Origin: CAWBRT01 sp050015355
Lineage (GTDB): Bacteria > Acidobacteriota > Terriglobia > Terriglobales > Acidobacteriaceae
Reading direction: 5' to 3'
DNA length: 7,441 nt
Assembly (NCBI GenBank): GCA_050015355.1
Contig: JBEKBO010000195.1
Location: forward strand, 1-7,441
The notes beneath the pieces were generated by a model, which saw nothing but the letters and a program-made list of their open reading frames with translations, ran no database searches and was not told where the DNA came from. Position numbers and translations under genes: made by a program. Below, one piece after another: positions 1-5,766 of the stretch. Numbering within the stretch: the first letter of the stretch is position 1; the number at the start of each line of letters is the position of its first letter.

Positions 1-72
1 TCGATCCTCGAGATCGACAGGGAAAGCGAAACCTCACCGCAGGTAAGCCTGGTTTCGTCGCAGGCCGAGTAA
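1..72 (+). CDS. possible 3' end of an upstream gene (partial)
   Basis: The first reading frame is open from the window edge to a TAA at 70-72 and encodes about 23 residues ending in VSLVSSQAE. The composition is protein-like (acidic and polar, no rare-codon run), but it is too short to identify. Another frame on the same strand also stays open to about position 150, so frame choice is not secure. If real, the gene ends about 120 bases before the lyase gene. Nothing in the tail suggests a family. Confidence 0.25.
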   Translation, partial: SILEIDRESETSPQVSLVSSQAE

Positions 73-195
73 AGCAGACCGCTGCGGAGAAACAAAACTG
101 GACCGGAGGATTGGGCGGGGGAGTTCGGTTCACGTGGTGATATGCATGAGCTATCAGCAGGATTCTCAACAAATGAACATAGGGGATGAAATTCA
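73..195 (+). promoter_or_regulatory. 5' region and ribosome-binding site of the lyase gene
   Basis: This 123-base stretch precedes the lyase start. AGGGG at 181-185 is a plausible Shine-Dalgarno sequence, 10 bases before the ATG at 196. That is slightly long but better than the spacing to the next in-frame ATG at 205. I see no convincing -35/-10 pair and no strong hairpin, so the promoter is not assigned. Confidence 0.4.
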
Positions 196-1065
196 ATGAG
201 CGCGATGACGAAGAGAACACTTCGCGACAGGGTCAACCAACGCAATGGCTTACTGGTGGCGGGGGCCTTCAATGCGATGAGCGCGAAGATCGTTGCCGAC
301 CAGGGGTTCGAAGCTGTCTTTCTGACAGGCGCAGGTTTGGCCAACATGAACTATGGTGTACCCGATCTGGGGATTACCGGCCTACGGGATGTCGCCGAAT
401 GCACTGCGCGGATGCGTGACGTGGTAGATATTCCTCTGCTCGTCGACGGCGACACCGGCTTCGGCAACGCGGTGAACGTGTGGCAGACCGTCAGAACGCT
501 GGAGCAGGCTGGCGCCGACGGGATACAGCTCGAGGATCAGACCTTTCCTAAGCGTTGTGGCCATTTTGAGGGCAAGAGTGTGATCCCTTTGGCCGAAATG
601 CTGGCGAAAATCCATGCCGCCGTGGACGCAAGACGTGACGAGAATTTTCTCATCATCGCTCGTACGGACTCGCGTGCGGTGCTTGGTTTCGAGGCCGCTG
701 TGGACCGCGTCCGTCAGTTCGGGGATGCGGGCGCCGACATCCTTTTCGTGGAGGCAGCGGAGAGCCTCGAAGAGGTTTGCCAGATTCCAAAATTGCTCGA
801 CAAGCCACCACTAGTGAACATTGTAATCGGCGGGAAAACGCCGGTTTCGGACGCCAAGGAACTCGGGCGTATGGGTTACGGCATGGTGCTCTATGCCAAC
901 GCTACGTTGCAGGGAGCGGTAGTCGGCATGCAGAAGGCTCTTGGCGTACTTAGGCGTGCCGGTTGCTTGGACGAAGATCCAACTCTCGTTGCACCCTTTC
1001 TTGAGCGCCAGCGGTTAGTGAATAAGCCGCTGTACGACGAACTCGAGAAGCGCTATTCAGTTTGA
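196..1065 (+). CDS. isocitrate lyase / PEP mutase superfamily C-C lyase (2-methylisocitrate lyase-like)
   Basis: This 289-residue protein is a cytoplasmic TIM-barrel enzyme of the isocitrate lyase / PEP mutase superfamily, close in length to PrpB (about 296). Visible landmarks are DGDTGFG at 84-90 (Mg-binding aspartates), LEDQ at 112-115, the catalytic loop PKRCGH at 118-123 with the general-acid cysteine C121, ARTD at 155-158, E186, and NIVIGGKTP at 208-216. The loop cysteine argues for a lyase cleaving a 2-hydroxy-dicarboxylate (methylisocitrate or dimethylmalate type). It argues against a PEP phosphonomutase or the cysteine-less oxaloacetate decarboxylases. PrpB of E. coli has NITEFG where this protein has NIVIGGKTP. 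The latter looks closer to dimethylmalate lyase or the broadly annotated carboxyvinyl-carboxyphosphonate mutase group, so substrate is not assigned. No prpC, prpD or aceB neighbour is visible. ATG 196 is chosen for its AGGGG site. Family call is secure; the exact reaction is not. Confidence 0.9.
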   Translation: MSAMTKRTLRDRVNQRNGLLVAGAFNAMSAKIVADQGFEAVFLTGAGLANMNYGVPDLGITGLRDVAECTARMRDVVDIPLLVDGDTGFGNAVNVWQTVRTLEQAGADGIQLEDQTFPKRCGHFEGKSVIPLAEMLAKIHAAVDARRDENFLIIARTDSRAVLGFEAAVDRVRQFGDAGADILFVEAAESLEEVCQIPKLLDKPPLVNIVIGGKTPVSDAKELGRMGYGMVLYANATLQGAVVGMQKALGVLRRAGCLDEDPTLVAPFLERQRLVNKPLYDELEKRYSV

Positions 1066-1159
1066 TGGCTGAGACCAGACTCCGATATTGATTGGAACAG
1101 CGCAGATGAGTTGTACGAGGACAGGCGTGAACTCTTGGTGAGATTCGTGCCTCTTCAGC
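1066..1159. other. spacer between lyase gene and insertion sequence
   Basis: These 94 bases run from the lyase stop to the left inverted repeat. The frame continuing past the lyase TGA stays open into the element, but it shows no start signal of its own and no resemblance to the barrel protein on the other side of the element. No terminator-like hairpin with a T tract is visible. Confidence 0.5.
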
Positions 1160-1186
1160 ATCCCGTAGTGTCCAAAAACTGGATCC
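1160..1186 (+). repeat. left terminal inverted repeat of the insertion sequence
   Basis: This 27-base end matches the inverted right end at 25 positions; the two differences are at 1166 (T against C) and 1181 (G against C). It lies 40 bases beyond the transposase stop codon, as expected for the 3' end of a one-gene element. Confidence 0.85.
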
Positions 1187-1225
1187 TCATACTCGTCAGT
1201 AACTTCCGTCCTTTCGCAGCTGCCC

Positions 1226-2290
1226 TCACGCGGCCCGGTAATAGTAGTTCAGCATCCCACCCAGTCGCTGGTGCCGCCGGATCGGTCCACGGTGCACGGA
1301 CTGACAGGCCTCGGGAGTAATAAGCCGGTTGCCGAGTCCCTGGTGATGCCGTTCCAGATGATAATGCGCCACGAATTCCCGGACCACCTTCCGCAGCGAA
1401 CCCTCACCAAACAGGATCATCCGGTCCAGGCAGGCTTCCTTGATTGTGCGCACAAACCGTTCCGCGTAGGCGTTCAGATTGGGCGAGCGCGGCGGCAACT
1501 TCACCGACCGAATCCCCACTTCGGCCAACATTTTCAGGAACTCCGCCGTGAACAGCGGATCGCGATCATGGATCAGATACCGTTTCCCTACGAACAGCCC
1601 ATCGACCGGATCGCTGAGATCGCGGGCGATCTGGCTCATCCAGAGTCCATTAACCTGGCTCACAATTCCGGCAATCTTGATGCGGCGGCTCGACAGCTCG
1701 ATGAAGAACAGCACCAGGAATCGCTGCAGCCCGCGCCGCGTCCACACTTCCACCGTGAAGAAGTCGGCCGCCACAATCAGTTCCCAGTGCCGACTCAGAA
1801 ACTCCTTCCAGGTCGTCTTCCGATTCGGCTCCATGCCCTTGTTCTTCAAAATATTCGCGATCGTGCCGCGGGCAACCGCATGTCCCACGTTGGATAGGGC
1901 TCCCTGGATGCGGCGATAGCCCCAATCCCGGTTCTCCACCGCCATCCGTACCACCAAGGCCGCTATCGCTGAGATCGTTCGCGGCCTTCCGGGTGCACGC
2001 CTCGCACTGCCGTCATATTTCTCAGCGATCAGCTTGCGGTGCCATCTTAATAAGGTCTCGGGCGTCACAATCGTGCCGATCTCCCTCAAGACCCGTCGCT
2101 TCAGCACCTTAGCGCGGACGGCTAGGCGACCTCGCTGGTCGTCATCGAACCGCAGTCGACGGTCCCCAATCTGCGCTCGCAGAACTCGGTTCTCCTCGCG
2201 GAGATAATCAATGATCCGCTGTTGTTCGTGATTCATCCAACCAGCAACGGCAACGAGCAACAGGCGGAAAGGATCAAGGGTGCGTGGCAT
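1226..2290 (-). CDS. IS transposase with integrase core (DDE) domain
   Basis: This 354-residue transposase cuts and joins the element's ends. It has a short N-terminal segment with a helix rich in E, N and R (about 20-40), a helix-turn-helix region (TPETLLRWHRKLI, about 76-88), a basic linker with GRPR at 101-104, and an HTH_21-like stretch RDWGYRRIQGAL at 121-132. The rve catalytic core runs from about 170 to 330. Catalytic residues are D176 (AADFF), D242 (HDRDPLF) and E277 (NAYAERF), giving 34 residues between the last two. The C-terminal HYHLERHHQGLGN at 309-321 is typical of this group. The frame is unbroken and all three acidic residues are present, so the enzyme may be active. ATG at 2290 gives the long form. 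An internal Met at residue 19 (WMNHEQQ) is an alternative start, as several relatives begin near there. No programmed frameshift is needed, unlike classical two-ORF IS3 elements. Confidence 0.92.
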   Translation of the reverse strand: MPRTLDPFRLLLVAVAGWMNHEQQRIIDYLREENRVLRAQIGDRRLRFDDDQRGRLAVRAKVLKRRVLREIGTIVTPETLLRWHRKLIAEKYDGSARRAPGRPRTISAIAALVVRMAVENRDWGYRRIQGALSNVGHAVARGTIANILKNKGMEPNRKTTWKEFLSRHWELIVAADFFTVEVWTRRGLQRFLVLFFIELSSRRIKIAGIVSQVNGLWMSQIARDLSDPVDGLFVGKRYLIHDRDPLFTAEFLKMLAEVGIRSVKLPPRSPNLNAYAERFVRTIKEACLDRMILFGEGSLRKVVREFVAHYHLERHHQGLGNRLITPEACQSVHRGPIRRHQRLGGMLNYYYRAA

Positions 2291-2349
2291 CTGGGCAGCT
2301 TACCACCCTCATCTGCGCGCTCGCCGTGAATTCTGTCGGATTTTCAATC

Positions 2350-2376
2350 GGATCGAGTTTTTGGACACTGCGGGAT
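2350..2376 (-). repeat. right terminal inverted repeat of the insertion sequence
   Basis: This is the inverted counterpart of 1160-1186 (25/27 identity). It lies about 60 bases upstream of the transposase start. Immediately beyond it the sequence becomes coding for a truncated beta-barrel protein on the plus strand. Confidence 0.85.
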
Positions 2377-2919
2377 CAACCGCTGCAGCGGAGCAACCAT
2401 ATCTACGTCAACACCGCTTATGTAACCTTGCGGCCACTGCCACAGTGGAACGTGACTATTGCCTATACGTATATGCAAGACAATCTGCAGACGGACATGA
2501 TCTTCGCGACCGACCCAGTTGTGGCGTTGTACGCGCAGTCTCTGGTTCCCTACAAGCAGCTCAGCCAGACTTACTCGGTGCGGTCTACATATGAGGTAAA
2601 GAAGCGGCTGGGGTTGGGATTCGATTTTGCCCATTCCGCTGCCCATAGCGGCATGCGCCCGGATCTCAACTCGAACAATTACCCGGCTTTCCCGGCCGTG
2701 TCGCCAGTAGACTTCGCCGCAGCACTCGCGCTTGCTGCGGGACCGATTTCGCAAGTCAATATCCCACAAGCAATTCTGGGATCTACGGTCAACTATCATT
2801 TTCCTTCTGGAGTCGATGCTGGACTGAAATTCAACTACAGCAGTTACGTAGACGTTATCAACCCGAATCAGACGGGTCGATTGCGCTCGTACATCGCATT
2901 CCTCGGGAAGACTTGGTAA
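2377..2919 (+). pseudogene. 5'-truncated outer-membrane beta-barrel protein (C-terminal ~180 residues)
   Basis: Only the 3' part of this gene survives, beginning directly after the right inverted repeat of the insertion sequence. The remaining ~180 residues alternate polar and aromatic/hydrophobic positions as in amphipathic barrel strands, for example IYVNTAYVTLRPL, WNVTIAYTYMQDN, YSVRSTYEVKK and GLKFNYSSY. The protein ends in a strand RLRSYIAFLGKTW, whose terminal aromatic residue is the usual BamA recognition feature of outer-membrane barrels. Mid-part loops are rich in N, P and A. The specific family (porin, MtrB-like or other) is not recognisable from this fragment. The frame remains open into the element as far as a GTG at 2284, preceded by AAGGG at 2276-2280, so a chimeric product is conceivable. 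The missing N-terminal half is not found on the other side of the element. The stop TAA is at 2917-2919. Confidence 0.8.
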
Positions 2920-2927
2920 CGGAGCAC

Positions 2928-3008
2928 AAAGAACAGGGCCGAAGCAATTGATTGTAAGTAGCAATCTACGCTACGTAGGGGCTACGAAATGGCGGCCATT
3001 TCTGTTCT
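2928..3008. terminator. possible bidirectional terminator region between convergent genes
   Basis: The 121 bases between the convergent barrel fragment and the next barrel gene contain several inverted repeats. GAAATGG/CCATTTC forms a 7-bp stem with a 3-base loop at 2986-3002. CGTAG/CTACG forms a 5-bp stem at 2974-2986. A wider AGAACAG/CTGTTCT pair (2930-2936 and 3002-3008) encloses both. None is followed by a clear T run, so an intrinsic terminator is only a possibility. Confidence 0.3.
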
Positions 3009-3040
3009 ATGTCTGTCCGGCAGAACACTGGCTCGGTATG

Positions 3041-3856
3041 TCAAGGATGGTGTAGCAGCGAGGACAAGCCAGACGGCTTTGCTTCTTTCTCTGCCTCATG
3101 TTCTTCTTCCGGCTTCTTTCCGAACGTCCAATAGAGCGCCACATAGGCGACGGTATGGGAATCGCCCTGCACGCTGTGTCCCGCCGTAAACAGCAGGCTG
3201 GCATTCTTGTAGAAGTTGTACATGCCGCCGAAATTCAAGATGTGAGTATTGCCGGTTGCGAAACTCTGGCGGCCGGGATTAAACCATTCGCCGCCGACAG
3301 TCAGTTTCTTGTTGAGTTCTTTCTGGAGTTGCCATCCGAAGAACGCGGTATTGCGCATGCCAGGAGCAGGGTTGACGATGTAGCCGCCCCCACCGTAACT
3401 CTGCCAGCCGTGTCCAAAGCTCTTCTGCACCCATATCGGAAGCTTGTACCATGCTTCCCCATTGCCAAGACCACGCCTGCTGTTACCTGTAGGCACTTCG
3501 ATCATGGGGAAGGTACCGACCTGCGGACGCGCTCCCTTTTCCTGAATGAAGCGATATTTCGCGCCGAGCTCCATATCGCCAATGCCATAGGTTATCGGTC
3601 CGTGTGTCGGAGCCGATAACTGCAACGGGGCCACGATGTGTAACTGGAGATTCGGTGCTGCTCCGACATTGAATTCAAATGCGGGCCCTGCGACACCGGT
3701 TTCATCAGGGGTGTGGTCAACCGTGGAAAACGTGTAGAACTCTGCATTTTTATAAGGCACCGGTTCCGGATCATCCGTAAAGAACGGTGGACCGGCGTGC
3801 GCCCAAGGAGCATATAGGCAGGTCAGCAAAACAGAAAGCATCAGCGAACGTGACAT
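3041..3856 (-). CDS. outer-membrane transporter-like beta-barrel protein (Phenol_MetA_deg-like)
   Basis: This 271-residue protein carries a Sec signal peptide (MSRSLMLSVLLTCLYAPWAHA, cleavage expected after A21). The mature start GPPFFTDDPEPVPYKNAEFY is characteristic of a widespread family annotated as 'transporter' or hypothetical and related to the MetA-pathway outer-membrane barrels. Alternating-residue strands follow, for example FEFNVGAAPNLQLHIVAPLQL (about 60-80), GDMELGAKYRFI, LTVGGEWF, ASLLFTAGHSVQG and VAYVALYWTFG. The barrel seems to end at YWTFG (242-246), and a charged tail KKPEEEHEAEKEAK plus LLHHP follows. The ATG at 3854-3856 has GAGAAAG about 10 bases upstream. The gene lies downstream of the PadR gene on the same strand, with a small twin-arginine ORF overlapping its start. 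It is probably cotranscribed with padR. Barrel and location are well supported; the substrate is unknown. Confidence 0.8.
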   Translation of the reverse strand: MSRSLMLSVLLTCLYAPWAHAGPPFFTDDPEPVPYKNAEFYTFSTVDHTPDETGVAGPAFEFNVGAAPNLQLHIVAPLQLSAPTHGPITYGIGDMELGAKYRFIQEKGARPQVGTFPMIEVPTGNSRRGLGNGEAWYKLPIWVQKSFGHGWQSYGGGGYIVNPAPGMRNTAFFGWQLQKELNKKLTVGGEWFNPGRQSFATGNTHILNFGGMYNFYKNASLLFTAGHSVQGDSHTVAYVALYWTFGKKPEEEHEAEKEAKPSGLSSLLHHP

Positions 3857-3987
3857 GATTCAAAACTTTCTCGACGAGCCCCAAATCGCCGGAGCTCCAA
3901 GACTAGCGTTGACCAGTACGACTGCTGGAAGCAGGTGCTGCTGGCAAGTACGCCCGTCTTCAGGAAAGCGCGCCGGGAGAAACTCAT
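3841..3987 (-). pseudogene. 48-codon ORF with twin-arginine signal motif; likely remnant of a Tat-exported protein or a leader ORF
   Basis: On the minus strand an ATG at 3985-3987 opens a frame beginning MSFSRRAFLKTGVLASSTC, an exact SRRxFLK Tat consensus. It stops at 3841-3843, inside the start of the barrel gene (16-base overlap, different frame). After about residue 16 the frame loses signal-peptide character (CFQQSYWSTLVLELRRFGARR). The neighbouring minus frame over the same bases instead reads LLPAVVLVNASLGAPAIWG, a typical hydrophobic core and cleavage-like region. It ends in TGA at 3860-3862, one codon before the barrel ATG. That pattern suggests a one-base frameshift inside a real Tat leader whose mature part has been lost. 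The start is 14 bases after the padR stop, with GAGAAAG just upstream. The alternative is a functional short ORF that couples translation of the barrel gene. The motif is plain; the interpretation is inference. Confidence 0.4.
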
Positions 3988-4001
3988 GACTTTCTCACTG
4001 C

Positions 4002-4319
4002 TCAGTCTTCAAAGAGTTCACCGAACAGTTCGCGAACCCTCTCTTTGGCGGAATCCAGAGCTTTTCGCCCACTCGGAGTGGCAGAATACACCCGCCGGAT
4101 CTTGCCGCCAACTCGCTGCTCTTTCGAGCGAAGCAGGCCTTTCTTCTCAAGACCATGCATGATCGGGTAAAGCGTGCCCGGGCTCAGACGGTAGCCGTGA
4201 CGCGCCAGCTCTTCAATCATGCCCAGACCGAAAATCGGTTCTTTAGATGCGTGATGAAGTATGTGCAGTCGGATCAGCCCTGAGTAGAGATATTGTTGAG
4301 AATCGTTGCTGCTGTCCAT
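4002..4319 (-). CDS. PadR-family transcriptional regulator
   Basis: This 105-residue protein is a small winged-helix repressor of the PadR family, which usually binds a palindrome at its own promoter as a dimer and responds to a ligand. The N-terminal helix region LYSGLIRLHILHHASKEPIFGLGMIEEL (11-38) and the recognition-helix signature LSPGTLYPIMHGLEKKGLL (45-63) match the family closely. The wing RRVYSATPSGRKAL lies at 75-88, and a short C-terminal dimerisation helix (about 86-103) makes it a short-form member. I place the start at ATG 4317-4319 (MDSSNDS), although the frame is open to an ATG at 4379. The upstream option would lie beyond the minus-strand TATAAT (4344-4349) and add a 20-residue non-family extension. 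It is divergent from the MFS gene and first in an operon-like run with the Tat ORF and barrel gene. Ligand unknown. Confidence 0.92.
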   Translation of the reverse strand: MDSSNDSQQYLYSGLIRLHILHHASKEPIFGLGMIEELARHGYRLSPGTLYPIMHGLEKKGLLRSKEQRVGGKIRRVYSATPSGRKALDSAKERVRELFGELFED

Positions 4320-4321
4320 AT

Positions 4322-4351
4322 CTGAAACCGTTATCGCATTTCGATTATAAT
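4322..4351 (+). promoter_or_regulatory. sigma-70-type promoter for the MFS gene
   Basis: TATAAT at 4346-4351 is a perfect -10 box. CTGAAA at 4322-4327 (4/6 to the -35 consensus) lies 18 bases upstream. A start near 4358 would put the MFS start codon 30-75 bases downstream, depending on the Met used. Confidence 0.5.
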
Positions 4352-4365
4352 GCATCCTACAATCG
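4342..4365. promoter_or_regulatory. candidate PadR operator in the padR/MFS divergent promoter
   Basis: An imperfect inverted repeat with arms CGATTATA (4342-4349) and TACAATCG (4358-4365) matches at 7 of 8 positions around an 8-base spacer ATGCATCC. It overlaps the TATAAT boxes of both strands. A dimeric repressor here would block RNA polymerase in both directions, which is the usual PadR autoregulation geometry. The repeat is visible; its binding by PadR is inferred. Confidence 0.45.
4344..4349 (-). promoter_or_regulatory. -10 box for the padR operon (minus strand)
   Basis: The octamer ATTATAAT at 4344-4351 is self-complementary, so the minus strand also reads TATAAT (4349 to 4344). Transcription starting about 7 bases on leaves a leader of roughly 18 bases before ATG 4319. 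No good -35 element is seen on this strand, which may mean a weaker promoter or an activator requirement. Confidence 0.4.
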
Positions 4366-4429
4366 GGCGTGCCAGTCATTCGCAGCTTTGATGCAGTCGA
4401 TAAAAAGCATGGGCTTCGAGCCTAAGATT

Positions 4430-5638
4430 ATGGTTGAATCGATAATGCGAACGCGCTACTTCGCTGGAGTTTCAAGGAATACCGTTCTTCTGGCGTTCGC
4501 CAGCCTGTTTGCCGATATCTCATCTGAGATGCTTTATCCGATCTTGCCGATCTTGCTCACGCAAACGATGCGTGCAAGCGGCACCATCGTCGGCTTGGTG
4601 GAGGGCATTGCGCAGGCAACACAGAATATAGTGCAGGGCTTCTCTGGTTGGCTGTCGGATAAGCTCCAAAAGAGAAAATCCCTTGCGCTGGCCGGCTATT
4701 TCGTATCGGCGGTAGCCAAACCGCTGATCGGTCTTGCGATGGTATGGCCGGGTGTGTTGGGGGGCCGGTTTCTGGACCGACTTGGTTCCGGATTCCGCTC
4801 CGCTCCGCGCGATGCGCTCATCGCATCTTCGGTGGCTGAGGAAAACAGAGGGCGAGCTTTTGGCCTTGAGGGTATTGGCGATAATTTAGGCGCGTTCTTG
4901 GGGCCGTTGCTCGCCGTTGTCCTTTTCATCTCGTTCCGTCTCGACATCCGTTGGATTTTTTATCTGGCCATCATTCCCGGTCTTCTCGCCTTTTTCATGA
5001 TCCTGCTGGTCCAGGAACGACCCGTACCGGTGGCCGCAAAATCCAAGATTGATGTCAGTCTGCGGCAATTTCCTAAACCTTATTGGAAATATTTACTGGT
5101 GACAGCGTTGTTCGGAATCGGCAATTCGAGTAACTCGTTTCTGATCCTGCAAACAAAGAACATTGGCGCTTCTTTCGAGGCGACCATCTTGATTTATGCC
5201 GGGTTCAATTTGGTGGCCGCACTGATCTCGTATCCGGCGGGATCTCTTTCCGACCGATGGGGCAGAAGAAATATTCTTCTGCTGTCGTTCGTGATCTTCT
5301 TCATCGCCTATCTCGGTTTTGCGCGCACCCGAAGCGTCGTAGCGATAGCCATCTTATTTATCTTCTACGGATTATTTCAGGGGATATTCCGCTCCGTCGG
5401 CAAGGCATTTGCTTCAGATTTCGTGCCGGAGCACCTGCGCGCCAGTGGAGTTGGCTGGTACAGCACAACCGTTGGTTTACTGGGACTGGTGGCAAGCGTT
5501 GTTGCTGGGCTGCTTTGGGACCGGATCGGCCATGCAGCCGTGTTTTATTACGGCGCAGTCTTTGCCGTAGTGGGCAGCATTGGATTGCTCGTGTTAATTC
5601 CAGGGAAAACAGAAGAGAACGAGGCAGGGGCCCGGTGA
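4430..5638 (+). CDS. MFS exporter, 12-TM (MJ1317-like subgroup)
   Basis: This is a 402-residue inner-membrane major facilitator protein, a proton-driven transporter most likely working in efflux. N-terminal FADISSEMLYPILPILLT (27-44) is the hallmark of TM1 in the MJ1317-like MFS subgroup. Motif A appears in both halves: GWLSDKLQKRK at 73-83 and GSLSDRWGRR at 271-280. The conserved DRLGSGFRSAPRDALIASS segment lies at 116-134. About 12 hydrophobic helices are readable (roughly 18-44, 52-72, 85-105, 150-168, 174-194, 220-240, 252-270, 281-298, 303-322, 341-362, 370-391, with one less clear). The C-terminal tail is short and charged. The start is uncertain: in-frame ATGs at 4391, 4409, 4430 and 4445 all lack a clear Shine-Dalgarno, and 4430 is chosen by family length. 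The frame is open to 4247, but that region is promoter and antisense padR. Divergent from padR; substrate unknown. Confidence 0.88.
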   Translation: MVESIMRTRYFAGVSRNTVLLAFASLFADISSEMLYPILPILLTQTMRASGTIVGLVEGIAQATQNIVQGFSGWLSDKLQKRKSLALAGYFVSAVAKPLIGLAMVWPGVLGGRFLDRLGSGFRSAPRDALIASSVAEENRGRAFGLEGIGDNLGAFLGPLLAVVLFISFRLDIRWIFYLAIIPGLLAFFMILLVQERPVPVAAKSKIDVSLRQFPKPYWKYLLVTALFGIGNSSNSFLILQTKNIGASFEATILIYAGFNLVAALISYPAGSLSDRWGRRNILLLSFVIFFIAYLGFARTRSVVAIAILFIFYGLFQGIFRSVGKAFASDFVPEHLRASGVGWYSTTVGLLGLVASVVAGLLWDRIGHAAVFYYGAVFAVVGSIGLLVLIPGKTEENEAGAR

Positions 5639-5766
5639 CTTCCCCACCCCGGCCGGGATTATTCTCGCCTTAGGCATTTGGATGTTTGTGCATCCGGAGC
5701 CATAGAAGTGAGCGCTAAGTGGAAGCGTCAACTCGTTCCGGCTGGCAGCAATTAAGGGAGGGAGAC
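5639..5766 (+). promoter_or_regulatory. MFS-chrA intergenic region with strong chrA ribosome-binding site
   Basis: A near-perfect Shine-Dalgarno AAGGGAGGG at 5754-5762 lies 4 bases before ATG 5767 and fixes the chrA start. The in-frame ATG at 5719 has no such site. Upstream are CCCGGCCGGG (about 5648-5657) and a small GGATG/CATCC hairpin (5680-5695) without a T tract. Whether chrA is cotranscribed with the MFS gene or has its own promoter cannot be decided; no clear -10/-35 pair is seen. Confidence 0.6.

Larger units (their letters stand above)
1160..2376 (-). mobile_element. complete insertion sequence, single-ORF DDE (rve) type, about 1.2 kb
   Basis: The element is bounded by inverted repeats: 1160-1186 on the left matches the reverse complement of 2350-2376 at 25 of 27 bases, with a shared core agtgtccaaaaact. 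It carries one intact transposase gene on the minus strand filling most of its 1217 bases. The ends contain TGTCC, as in IS3/IS481-like elements that start with TG. If the true tip is that TG, the element is 1169-2367 and the outer matching bases would be flank, which is less likely because they match too. No direct target duplication is seen at either candidate boundary. The family is not assigned beyond the rve superfamily. Confidence 0.85.

Noticed and set aside
1111..1320. A plus-strand open frame spanning the left inverted repeat
   Set aside because: It crosses the element boundary, has no ribosome-binding site and ends antisense to the transposase 3' end. It does not continue the barrel protein found right of the element.
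1271..1897. A 208-codon plus-strand open frame inside the insertion sequence
   Set aside because: It lies antisense to the intact transposase and has no family resemblance, no ribosome-binding site and a His/Gln/Arg-rich composition typical of a mirrored coding strand.
1166..2370. Target-site duplication at the insertion sequence
   Set aside because: Flanks were compared at both candidate boundaries (outer edge of the 27-base repeat and the inner TG tip); no matching direct repeat of 3 bases or more was seen.
2344..2964. A 206-codon minus-strand frame opposite the barrel fragment
   Set aside because: The plus-strand frame has clear beta-strand periodicity and an aromatic C-terminus; the minus frame is Arg/Ser/Val-rich and has no recognisable domain.
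4320..4379. Upstream start for PadR at 4379
   Set aside because: It would place the start codon upstream of the minus-strand -10 box and add 20 residues outside the PadR domain.
4247..4429. Extension of the MFS gene to the most upstream in-frame ATG
   Set aside because: The added residues are Cys-rich and unlike the family, overlap padR antisense and lie upstream of or across the TATAAT promoter, so the start is placed at 4430 (4391-4445 possible).
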